Assembly (NCBI GenBank): GCA_017852795.1
Contig: JAFMKU010000008.1
Span: 1-55,200, forward strand
Direction of reading: 5' to 3'
Source: Candidatus Neomicrothrix sp.
GTDB taxonomy: Bacteria; Actinomycetota; Acidimicrobiia; Acidimicrobiales; Aldehydirespiratoraceae
Length of the DNA: 55,200 bases
Part shown: positions 35,620 through 43,499 of the stretch, piece by piece
How the letters are laid out: each line of letters starts with the position of its first letter
Numbering within the stretch: position 1 is the stretch's first letter
Made by a program: the position numbers and the translations under genes
The notes under the pieces: generated by a model
The model's database searches: none
The model's input: only the letters and a program-made list of their open reading frames with translations
What the model was told of the DNA's origin: nothing

Positions 35620-37539
35620 CTAGGCCGACAGTTCGGGCCGGTTACGGAAATGCTCTAGCGCTTCGGGATTGGCGAGCGCTTCCACGTTGGCTAATGGCCG
35701 TCCGGTGATCACGTCACGCACCGCCAGTTCGGTGATCTTGCCGGAACGAGTTCGCGGAATGTCATCAACCGCCAAAATCACCGACGGCACATGGCGAGGG
35801 GTCACTTCGGAACGAATCCGGGTCCGAATACGGTCCCGTACCTCGTCGGTCAACGCTTCGCCGCCCGCCATCTTCACGAACAGCACGATCCGGGTGTCGC
35901 CGTTCCAGGGTTGGCCCACCACCACGCTTTCTTCGATCTCTGGCATCGTGTCCACCCGCCGATAAATCTCGGCGGTGCCAATCCGTACCCCACCCGGGTT
36001 CAACGTGGCATCAGACCGGCCCGAGATGACATAACCACCGCGAGACGTGCGCGAAACGAAATCGCCGTGGTGCCACAAGCCCGGGAACCGGTCGAAATAG
36101 GCCGCGTCGTAGCGAACATCCCCCGGGTCATCCCAGAACCGCAACGGGGTCGACGGAAACGCCGACCGGCACACCAATTCACCTTCGATCCCATCGGCAA
36201 CCGGGTGACCTTCGGAGTCAACCACGTCGATGTCCATCGCCAGTACCGGCCCTTGGATCTCCCCGGCGTACACCGGAAGCATCGGGTTCCCGCCAACGAG
36301 GCAACCACAGAGGTCGGTTCCTCCCGATATCGACGCCAGATGTAGGTCCGAAGCGATCGAGTCGTACACGAACCGGAACCCTTCCGGGGTCAACGTCGAA
36401 CCGGTCGACGCTAACGCTTTCACCGACGACAACTGGTGGGTTTCGACTGGGCGAACCCCGGCATTGGCGCAGGCATCAAGGAACTTCGCCGACGTCCCGA
36501 ACAGGGTCACCCCAACTTCATCGGCCAGGTCAAACAGGCGGTTCGCGTCCGGAAACGTGGGTGCCCCGTCGTAGAGCACCAGCGTCGCGCCGGTGGCCAG
36601 ACCCGACGCCAACCAGTTCCACATCATCCAACCGGCGGTTGTGAAATAGAACACCCGGTCCCCGGATCGAACATCGCAGTGGAATACGTGCTCGACAAGA
36701 TGCTTCAACAGCACCCCACCGGTGCGGTGCACAATGCATTTGGGTTTGCCCGTCGTGCCCGACGAAAACAAGACGTACCAGGGGTGGTCGAACGGCAGGC
36801 GCTCAAAGGTGGCGGGAACCATCGTCACCGCGTCAAGCCAACCTGGTTCGACCACGATCGAGGCCCGCAGGCTCGGCAAAGCAGCTTCGATCTCGGCTAG
36901 GCGACCCGAACAGTCATGACGCTTGCCGTTGTAGGAATACTCCGGCACCGAAAACAACACGGTCGGTTCGATTTGCCCGAACCGGTCAATCACCCCATCG
37001 GCTCCAAAATCCGGTGAGGTGCTGGCGAACACAGCCCCGAGACCGGCGGCCGCCAACATCACGGCATAGGTTTCGGGTCGGTTCGGCAACCAGGCCACAA
37101 CCGTGTCACCGACCCCTACCCCGGCGTCGCGCAACAGCACCTGCACCCGAGCCACCATCTGGTGCAGATCGGCCCGAGTCACGTCAACCGCTTCGCCGTC
37201 CTCCCCGCGGAACAGCAACGCCAACTCGTCGCTTGGTTCTCCCAGAAGGTTCTCGGCCACGTTCAACGTGGCATCCGGAAGAAACCGGAAGTCCCGCAGC
37301 CGATCCCCTTCGACCAGCAACCGTTCACCGCGGTCACCAACCACCCCAAGCAGATCCCAGACCGCCGCCCAGAACGCTCCGGGGTCGGCAACCGACCAGG
37401 CGTGAACCGCGGCGTAATCGTCGGCGGGAACACCGGACAAGGCCACCCCGTGATGCTGGTGGGCGTACTGAAACAGTCGGTTCAGGTTGGCGCTCGACAC
37501 CCGGCTTGGAGATGGAGACCACAAAGGCACATCGGTCAT
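35620..37539 (-). CDS. Acetoacetyl-CoA synthetase
   Basis: The 639-residue ANL-family enzyme starts MTDVPLWSPSPSRVSSANL and has the N-terminal AANL extension of acetoacetate-CoA ligases (FRFLPDATLNVAENLL). It has the ATP motif VLFSSGTTGKPKCIVH, the A5-like GGTDLCGCLVGGNP, the DFV-SRTSRGGYVISGRSDATLNPGGVRIGTAEIYR hinge in pieces, and the acetylatable lysine in RTRSGKITELAVRDV. It activates acetoacetate (or a similar short oxo-acid) with ATP and CoA. ATG at 37539 gives the standard N-terminus. Confidence 0.92.
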   Translation of the reverse strand: MTDVPLWSPSPSRVSSANLNRLFQYAHQHHGVALSGVPADDYAAVHAWSVADPGAFWAAVWDLLGVVGDRGERLLVEGDRLRDFRFLPDATLNVAENLLGEPSDELALLFRGEDGEAVDVTRADLHQMVARVQVLLRDAGVGVGDTVVAWLPNRPETYAVMLAAAGLGAVFASTSPDFGADGVIDRFGQIEPTVLFSVPEYSYNGKRHDCSGRLAEIEAALPSLRASIVVEPGWLDAVTMVPATFERLPFDHPWYVLFSSGTTGKPKCIVHRTGGVLLKHLVEHVFHCDVRSGDRVFYFTTAGWMMWNWLASGLATGATLVLYDGAPTFPDANRLFDLADEVGVTLFGTSAKFLDACANAGVRPVETHQLSSVKALASTGSTLTPEGFRFVYDSIASDLHLASISGGTDLCGCLVGGNPMLPVYAGEIQGPVLAMDIDVVDSEGHPVADGIEGELVCRSAFPSTPLRFWDDPGDVRYDAAYFDRFPGLWHHGDFVSRTSRGGYVISGRSDATLNPGGVRIGTAEIYRRVDTMPEIEESVVVGQPWNGDTRIVLFVKMAGGEALTDEVRDRIRTRIRSEVTPRHVPSVILAVDDIPRTRSGKITELAVRDVITGRPLANVEALANPEALEHFRNRPELSA

Positions 37540-37563
37540 GAACTCCCACACTACGGTCTCTGC

Positions 37564-38577
37564 GTGGCCTCACTTCCTCGAAAAGCGATTCGACGACCGG
37601 TCAGCCTGCTGATGGTCGCGGTGAGCGGCCTTCTCACCCTGATCGCCAGCCCAATTGTTCTTCCCGTTTTGTACCTTGCCGACCTAGTGAGCGGACACTG
37701 GCGGGGGCGACTGGTTCGCTACTGGCTGCTGGCCGGTGCCGTGGTCTGGACTGAAATCACCGGGGTGATCGCGGCAACCGCGATCGGACTCTGGTTCGCC
37801 AATGGACGGCGAAACCCGTCGGGTTGGATGGCTGCGAATTACCGACTCGAGTGCTGGTGGGGGCGACGCCACTACCGCAACCTGCACATTTTTGCCGGGG
37901 TTTCCATCGAGCTCGATAACCCCGACATTCTCCATGGGCCGCCGACCATCGTGCTGGCCCGCCATTCCAGCCACATCGACGCGCTGATACCTCTGCTGTT
38001 TGTCGACGCAGCAGGCCGCCGGGCGTTCTACACCCTCAAACAGGACCTCAAATGGGCGCCCGCGATGGACATCGTCGGGGACCGAACCCACAACGTCTGG
38101 ATCGACCGAGCTCCCCGTCCTGGCTCACCGCTGTTCGGAAAAGTTGAGCAGTTAGCGGCCCGAATGACCGAACGAGATTCGTGTGTGATCTTCCCTGAAG
38201 GCACGTTCCGGACTCCGGAACGCCACGCCAGCACCATCACCCGGCTCCGCCGAAACCGACCCGACCTCGCCGACCGTGCTGAACGGTTGCGTTACGTCCT
38301 TGCCCCCCGCCCGGCGGGAACGTTGGCCCTGCTCCGGGGAGCACCCGAAGCCGACATCGTGATTTTGGCCAACTACGGCGTCGAAGGCCGAAGTTCGATC
38401 AGCGAGATTCTGGCGACGATCACTGAGAAGCGCCCGGTCGTGGTGCACGGCACCCGGCACGCCCGTGCTTCGCTTCCCACCAGCGACGAAGATATTGCCT
38501 CGTGGCTGGTGGATCGTTGGCTCGAAATGGACGACTGGATCCACGACCACATCACCCCCCAACCCAACGGAGCATGA
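37564..38577 (+). CDS. PlsC-like acyltransferase, membrane-associated
   Basis: GTG at 37564 gives a 337-residue protein (VASLPRKAIRRPVSLLMVAV...). Two N-terminal hydrophobic helices lead to the acyltransferase motif I in VLARHSSHIDAL (H-x4-D) and motif III in CVIFPEGTFRTPERH. The layout matches 1-acyl-glycerol-3-phosphate acyltransferases, though an unusually long lead and C-terminus leave the substrate open. It would act on phospholipid precursors at the inner membrane. The DUF1295 gene starts four bases after its stop, and 24 bases separate its GTG from the divergent acetoacetyl-CoA synthetase. Confidence 0.85.
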   Translation: MASLPRKAIRRPVSLLMVAVSGLLTLIASPIVLPVLYLADLVSGHWRGRLVRYWLLAGAVVWTEITGVIAATAIGLWFANGRRNPSGWMAANYRLECWWGRRHYRNLHIFAGVSIELDNPDILHGPPTIVLARHSSHIDALIPLLFVDAAGRRAFYTLKQDLKWAPAMDIVGDRTHNVWIDRAPRPGSPLFGKVEQLAARMTERDSCVIFPEGTFRTPERHASTITRLRRNRPDLADRAERLRYVLAPRPAGTLALLRGAPEADIVILANYGVEGRSSISEILATITEKRPVVVHGTRHARASLPTSDEDIASWLVDRWLEMDDWIHDHITPQPNGA

Positions 38578-38581
38578 ACGA

Positions 38582-39385
38582 ATGAGCAGCCACTTTGACG
38601 TACTTGGAACCGCCGGCCTTGCCGTCTTGAGCTTGATGGTGGCCGTTTGGCTCCTCAGTTTGGCGCTCAAGAACGCCAGCATCGTCGACATCTTTTGGGG
38701 TCTGGGGTTTGTGCTGGTGGCTTGGGCCAGCGCCGCGGTCGGTGACGGACATGATGGAAGGTCCACCCTGCTACTCATCTTGGTCAGTGTCTGGGGGTTG
38801 CGGCTCGGCGGGTATCTGCTGTGGCGCAACTGGGGGGAGCCTGAAGATTTCCGCTACCAGTCGATGCGGCGGCGGCAAGGGGCCGGGTTTCCACTGAAGT
38901 CGCTGTTTACCGTCTTTGGACTTCAAGGGGTGGTGATGTTCGTGGTGAGCCTTCCCGTCCAACTCGCCATGACCCCCGAAAGTCCCAAGCTTGGGGTGCT
39001 GGCCATCCTTGGTACGGCCCTGTGGGCGGTCGGGATGTTCTTTGAAGCAGTGGGTGACATCCAGTTGGCCCGGTTCAAAGCCGACCCCGCCAACGCCGGT
39101 TCGGTCCTCAACACTGGCCTTTGGCGCTACACCCGGCACCCCAACTACTTCGGTGATTTCTGTGTCTGGTGGGGAATCTGGCTGGTCGCGGCCGAAACCG
39201 GTGACGCGGCGTTCGCGGTTGTCGGTCCGATCCTGATGAGCATCATGTTGATGCGGGTGTCGGGTGTCCCGATGCTTGAACGCAGCCTCCGTAAACGGCG
39301 GCCCGGGTACGCCGACTATGTCGCGCAAACCGCAGCATTCTTCCCCCGCAAACCCCGCACCCCAAGCGCCGGAGGCACTTCGTGA
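38582..39385 (+). CDS. DUF1295 / steroid 5-alpha-reductase-like membrane protein
   Basis: The 267-residue protein has five to six hydrophobic helices starting with GTAGLAVLSLMVAVWLLSLAL and NASIVDIFWGLGFVLVAWAS. The conserved RYQSMRRRQG and GLWRYTRHPNYFGDFCVWWGIWL motifs define DUF1295. The family shares the fold of steroid 5-alpha-reductases and isoprenylcysteine methyltransferases, so lipid reduction or methylation is possible; the true reaction is unknown. It overlaps the HisN-like gene by four bases (GTGA) and follows the acyltransferase by four. Confidence 0.88.
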   Translation: MSSHFDVLGTAGLAVLSLMVAVWLLSLALKNASIVDIFWGLGFVLVAWASAAVGDGHDGRSTLLLILVSVWGLRLGGYLLWRNWGEPEDFRYQSMRRRQGAGFPLKSLFTVFGLQGVVMFVVSLPVQLAMTPESPKLGVLAILGTALWAVGMFFEAVGDIQLARFKADPANAGSVLNTGLWRYTRHPNYFGDFCVWWGIWLVAAETGDAAFAVVGPILMSIMLMRVSGVPMLERSLRKRRPGYADYVAQTAAFFPRKPRTPSAGGTS

Positions 39386-40161
39386 GCGCGCCCGCTGCTT
39401 CGCTCGACGATCTCCAACTGGCCGTTGACCTCGCCCAGACCGGGGGCGCCACCACCTTGCAGTGGTTCCGTCAGCCCGGGCTGGATGTGGTCAAGAAAGG
39501 TGACGGATCTCCGGTAACCGCCGCCGATCTTGCCGCCGAAACCGAGGTTCGAGCTCGGCTGGCAGCCAGTCGACCCGACGACGGGATCATCGGTGAAGAG
39601 CACGACGACGTTTCCAGTTGCAACCAACGCACCTGGGTGATCGACCCGATCGACGGGACGAAAGCGTTCACTCACGGGGTGCCGTTGTACGCCACTTTGG
39701 TTGCGCTCGTTGACGAACATGGCCCCGCGGTTGGAGTGATCCATCTCCCTGCCCTCGGCGAAACCATCGCCGCCGGTCGAGGGTTGGGGGCCACCTGCAA
39801 CGGAGAACCGTGCCGCGTGTCCACCCACGCCAGCCTGGACGGGGCGTATGCCATGACCAGCGGGTTCGGCTACTGGGAGTCCGATGCGCTGGCCCGCATG
39901 ATGGAAAGTCCCGCGGTCCTTCGCACCTGGGGTGACGCCTACGGGTACGCACTGGTCGCGACTGGTCGCGCCGAAGCCATGATCGACCCCAAGGCCAGCC
40001 CGTGGGATATTGCGCCGATGGCGGTCATTCTTGCCGAGGCTGGTGGCACGTTCTCGAGTTCAGTCGGCGACACCGGCCCTGACGCCTGGCGAAACGGTTC
40101 TGGTGTGGCGACCAACGGCCACATCCATCAAGAAATCATCGATCTGTTGAACCGGGCCTGA
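39382..40161 (+). CDS. hisN: Histidinol-phosphatase / inositol-monophosphatase family enzyme
   Basis: The 259-residue phosphatase has the two IMPase signatures: IGEEHDDVSSC...WVIDPIDGTKAFTHGVPLYATLV (metal ligands Glu, Asp, Asp) and SPWDIAPMAVILAEAGG near the C-terminus. In actinobacteria this clade is often the histidinol-phosphate phosphatase HisN; an inositol or other sugar phosphatase cannot be excluded because no his genes are adjacent. GTG at 39382 overlaps the DUF1295 stop. It is last in a three-gene operon with the acyltransferase and the DUF1295 protein. Confidence 0.82.
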   Translation: MSAPAASLDDLQLAVDLAQTGGATTLQWFRQPGLDVVKKGDGSPVTAADLAAETEVRARLAASRPDDGIIGEEHDDVSSCNQRTWVIDPIDGTKAFTHGVPLYATLVALVDEHGPAVGVIHLPALGETIAAGRGLGATCNGEPCRVSTHASLDGAYAMTSGFGYWESDALARMMESPAVLRTWGDAYGYALVATGRAEAMIDPKASPWDIAPMAVILAEAGGTFSSSVGDTGPDAWRNGSGVATNGHIHQEIIDLLNRA

Positions 40162-40173
40162 GCCAACCGTTCG

Positions 40174-41166
40174 TCACACAAACGTCGAAATGCCTTCGAA
40201 GCGAACCGGTTTCACTCCTCGCGTCGCCAGCGTTGACAACAAACCAACCGTGTCCGACACCGCGGCCAACCCGGCCGCACCTGGTGGGAACCGACCCTCG
40301 AGAACGTGCACTCCGACCGCAGCCGCCATCGCCCCCGCCGCTACCGCCGGCCGTTCTACCGCTCCCAACACCGAGACTTGGCGTTCCTGTCCGACCCGGC
40401 CTCGCAGCTCAACTCGTATCGCTCCGATGCCGCCTTCGGGGTGAGGGCGACGAAGCATCGGGAGTGGTGCACTCAACCGGTCGCGTCGAGTCGCGGCCTG
40501 CCGGGCCGTTACCCGCTGCACTCCGGGGAAATTCGGTGCGAGCAGCAAGGCGTCGGCCAACGCGGCACGGTAACAATCGCGGCCGCCGACCGGTTCCGGG
40601 AACCAGACCAGCTCCCGTCCAGAACCGCCGGCCCGGCGCATCCAATCCCCGTCGCGCCAATCCACACCGGTGGTGCTCAACGCGCGCTGATGTTGCCGGG
40701 CACAAGCGGGTCCACCGGTGCCGACTTTGGCCACGTGGATTTCGTCGACTTCATCAAACGCCCGGGCGGCGTGACGGGCCAGAAGGCAGCTCAACCCCGG
40801 CATGAACCCGGCGCCAACCACGACCGGAACCCGTTGCATCCTCGCTTCGCTGTCCAATTCGAGGAGCCGACGAACCTCCGCGGTCTGATTAGAGGTCGTT
40901 ACTACCGGAACCCCCGCTTTGACGGCCCGGCGGGCCAACCCCACCTGCGTTCCGGGTGGGGTCGCCACGATCACCATGTCGATACGGGGATCAACGCCTC
41001 GGCCGGCACCAACCGTTGAGCCACGTCCTAACGAGGACACCAACCGGGTCGCGGCCTCGGCGTTCACGTCACGAACCTCCAACACCTCCACCGTGTCGGT
41101 CGATTGCAGTTGGCGGGCGATACGAGAACCGGTCGCCCCTGCTCCAAACAGCAAAACGTGACTCAT
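40174..41166 (-). CDS. Saccharopine-dehydrogenase-like Rossmann protein
   Basis: The 330-residue protein starts MSHVLLFGAGATGSRIARQL with a G-x-G-x-x-G nucleotide site, then VEVLEVRDVNAEAATRL and MVIVATPPGTQVGLARRAVKAGVPVVTTSNQ. After it comes GAGFMPGLSCLLARHAARAFDEVDEIHVAKVGTGG in sections typical of saccharopine-dehydrogenase-like domains. It is likely an NAD(P)-binding oxidoreductase with unknown substrate. ATG at 41166 overlaps the preceding small ORF's stop as TGATG, which argues for this start over 41199. Confidence 0.75.
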   Translation of the reverse strand: MSHVLLFGAGATGSRIARQLQSTDTVEVLEVRDVNAEAATRLVSSLGRGSTVGAGRGVDPRIDMVIVATPPGTQVGLARRAVKAGVPVVTTSNQTAEVRRLLELDSEARMQRVPVVVGAGFMPGLSCLLARHAARAFDEVDEIHVAKVGTGGPACARQHQRALSTTGVDWRDGDWMRRAGGSGRELVWFPEPVGGRDCYRAALADALLLAPNFPGVQRVTARQAATRRDRLSAPLPMLRRPHPEGGIGAIRVELRGRVGQERQVSVLGAVERPAVAAGAMAAAVGVHVLEGRFPPGAAGLAAVSDTVGLLSTLATRGVKPVRFEGISTFV

Positions 41167-41318
41167 CAGAGCAGGTCGTCGCCGCGTAGCTCGCGCCAAC
41201 CACCGGTCTGAGGGGCAATTCCGCCGGTACCCCGGACCCGAATCAGCGCGGCAGCCATCAGTCCCGCCCCGATCGCCACCATGGCTCGACGGATCAGCGT
41301 TGGCAATCCTCCACCCAT
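41166..41318 (-). CDS. Small 50-residue membrane protein
   Basis: ATG at 41318 encodes 50 residues with a single hydrophobic helix (RRAMVAIGAGLMAAALIRV) and a polar tail ending GGWRELRGDDLL. The stop overlaps the start of the saccharopine-dehydrogenase-like gene by one base (TGATG), good evidence that it is translated. I do not recognise a family. It could be a membrane tether or a leader that couples translation. Confidence 0.55.
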   Translation of the reverse strand: MGGGLPTLIRRAMVAIGAGLMAAALIRVRGTGGIAPQTGGWRELRGDDLL

Positions 41319-41376
41319 CGGCGCCTCCCGAACGTTCCGCACGGCAACACCCTGCAAGCCCGCAGGGTTCCTAGCG

Positions 41377-41450
<74 letters not shown>

Positions 41451-41465
41451 GTGCGGTAGGTAACG

Positions 41466-42137
41466 CTATCCCTCGTCAACCGCGTTGACGACATCTCCGA
41501 CCGGGAGATCCACATCCGGTTGAGGTGCAGTCGTTTCCTGAAACACGGTGACCGGTTGAACTCCAGAAACTTGACGGGGCCGCAGTTGCTTGGGGCGAGG
41601 CCGAGCGGTCTCTTCTTCAACCACAGTCATGCGGATACCGCCGGTCAAATCCGAGATCAAGTTGAAAAGGACAGCCATCAGCACCGTGAAACCTGAACCG
41701 GCAACAACCATGACCAAGCCGCCAAGGGCGGCGGCACGAAACACCTGATCTCCGTTGATCGTGAAACTCTTCAACGCGAACAGGTCGGTGATGAACGACT
41801 CAATGTTTTCGATCGATCCTGAGCTGACCGCCAAACTCCACAGGATCACCCCGGAGATCAACAAAATGCCCCAGAGGCAGAAGTAGAAGATCAAGGCGAC
41901 CTTCATGACCGACCACGGTTCGATGTGACGAACGAGGCGACGAACTCGGCGGGCCCGCAGCCGTTGAGCTGACCGTTTCGAGAACCAAGCACCAAAACTG
42001 TCTAGGAACGCTTCGCCGGATTTCTTCTCGGGTCGGCCAAGCACCGAACCTGCCGCGGCGCCATCCATACCGCTCGTTGGCATACCACCAGTCGCTTGCT
42101 GGAAAACCGCTTCGTCAACGTCGGGGAGATCACTCAT
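41466..42137 (-). CDS. DUF3566 transmembrane protein near gyrA
   Basis: The 223-residue protein has a variable N-terminus, a basic stretch (KRSAQRLRARRVRRLVRHIEPWSVMKVALIFY in pieces) and two hydrophobic helices: ALIFYFCLWGILLISGVILW and AAALGGLVMVVAGSGFTVLMAVLFNLISDLTGG. This is the actinobacterial DUF3566 pattern, seen next to gyrA in many actinobacteria, often close to tRNA-Ile as here. Its job is unknown; proximity to the origin genes is the only hint. Confidence 0.88.
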   Translation of the reverse strand: MSDLPDVDEAVFQQATGGMPTSGMDGAAAGSVLGRPEKKSGEAFLDSFGAWFSKRSAQRLRARRVRRLVRHIEPWSVMKVALIFYFCLWGILLISGVILWSLAVSSGSIENIESFITDLFALKSFTINGDQVFRAAALGGLVMVVAGSGFTVLMAVLFNLISDLTGGIRMTVVEEETARPRPKQLRPRQVSGVQPVTVFQETTAPQPDVDLPVGDVVNAVDEG

Positions 42138-42186
42138 AGGACTTCATTAGTGTACGGGGAACGCTACGACCTATGGGTTCAGGCTG

Positions 42187-43029
42187 TTACTTCTCGTTGC
42201 CCAACGCTTGTTCAACGTACTCCACCAATGTTTCGCGCCAGGCCAGCAAATTCTTGTAGTTGGCGACGTCATCGGGCATGGTTTGAAGCGTTTGCAGCAG
42301 CCCTAGGTCGAGTTCAGGAAGCACCGACCAGAGCGGCCACCGGTGCACCCGAACCGTGAACACCATGGCATCAGGATGTTCCACGAGGCGCCGCAGCGTC
42401 TGACGCTCGATTCGAAGGTGCAGATCGTCGACGGTGGTGGTTTGCGGGTCCATTCTTCGTTGGCCGGCGGGCAGTCGCAACGTCGCGGTATCCACAACCG
42501 ACCAGTTCGGACGCCAGACGATGGATCCCGGCCGAAGCCGAGCAAAGAGTCGATCCACGGCCAGAGCAATGTCGTCGAAGCGGGGCACTACCGCATGTAT
42601 CCCAGCCAGAGACCGGCCAAGATTCGCAGCCGGGCTCCAACCGGTCGGGAAACACACCGCACCTGCGGTCATCACCCACTCGTCGTCTTTGCGCTCCATC
42701 AACACCAGATCTTCGTGAATTCGAAGCGCCGCTCGTTCCAGTGGGGGTTCTGGTCCATCATCGACCAACGGCAGGTTGTGATCGGCCAACGCCTGATTCA
42801 CGAGTGCAAGTACCTCACCCGCTGGTCCCTGCGAACCGGGCAGAGACACCACCGCGTCATCAGCATGTTCGGAAAGCACCCAAGCTTTCTCCATAAGGTC
42901 GGCATGTAGATCTTCCATGTCGAACTGGAGCCAACCCTGCTTTGAGGCGTTGCGGGTCGCTACTCGCCACCGCCACGGTTCGTTGTTGAACAGCGAAACC
43001 GGCACGACTTCCCGAAAGGCCATCACCAT
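42187..43029 (-). CDS. DUF3445 (heme-dependent oxidative N-demethylase-like) protein
   Basis: The 280-residue protein resembles DUF3445/HDOD: FREVVPVSLFNNEPWRWRVATRNASK, LVLMERKDDEWVMTAGAVCFPTGWSPAANLGRSLAGIHAVVP in pieces, and WRPNWSVVDTATLRLP. Fungal and bacterial members are linked to dimethylamine or aromatic N-demethylation, but this protein is alone, without visible partner subunits, so the substrate is unknown. ATG 43029 and 43023 are both possible starts, and no clear ribosome-binding site decides. Confidence 0.75.
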   Translation of the reverse strand: MVMAFREVVPVSLFNNEPWRWRVATRNASKQGWLQFDMEDLHADLMEKAWVLSEHADDAVVSLPGSQGPAGEVLALVNQALADHNLPLVDDGPEPPLERAALRIHEDLVLMERKDDEWVMTAGAVCFPTGWSPAANLGRSLAGIHAVVPRFDDIALAVDRLFARLRPGSIVWRPNWSVVDTATLRLPAGQRRMDPQTTTVDDLHLRIERQTLRRLVEHPDAMVFTVRVHRWPLWSVLPELDLGLLQTLQTMPDDVANYKNLLAWRETLVEYVEQALGNEK

Positions 43030-43072
43030 GGTTGGCAGTCTGGTCTAGAACTCCGGTCGAAGGGAAGCACCG

Positions 43073-43432
43073 TCACCGCCCTGCCGAGTCACGCGCCCAG
43101 ACCAGTTCACGAACGGCGCGGGCTCGGGCCCGCATACGGCCCACCCGAACCAGCACCTCGGCTCCATCTGCGGTCGGAGTGAACCAGACCAGCACGGCCC
43201 CGTTGGCTTCGGCTAGTTCGCGAGCCGACGCTTGGCCGAACCGGGCACCGGCCAGCGCCGCCGCGTCCGCGGCGGTTCGAGCCTGTGCGGCGTCGTCAAC
43301 CAAGGCGCCGAGTTGCGCGATCAGCACCATTACCCCGACCGCAACGAGCAGCACCACAAGAAACCACGGAACCATTTGTCCTGAACAGTTCGCACATCGA
43401 CGCGTATTCGACACCCTCAGCCGTTTGGCCAT
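43073..43432 (-). CDS. TadE/TadG-like pilus or secretion protein
   Basis: The 119-residue protein has a short basic N-terminus with CANCSGQMVP, one long hydrophobic helix (WFLVVLLVAVGVMVLIAQLGAL), and DDAAQARTAADAAALAGARFG, the hallmark of TadE/TadG-type pseudopilins (compare Rv3654c-type actinobacterial proteins). It would be inserted in the membrane, with the C-terminus outside. No pilus genes are adjacent. It follows the DUF3445 gene in orientation and is 68 bases beyond the gyrA stop. Confidence 0.7.
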   Translation of the reverse strand: MAKRLRVSNTRRCANCSGQMVPWFLVVLLVAVGVMVLIAQLGALVDDAAQARTAADAAALAGARFGQASARELAEANGAVLVWFTPTADGAEVLVRVGRMRARARAVRELVWARDSAGR

Positions 43433-43499
43433 GGCACCTCTCCCCTATCCGGCTGTTGCCGGGTTGCTTGGTGAAGGGGAAGAAGAACGAGCGCCGTGG

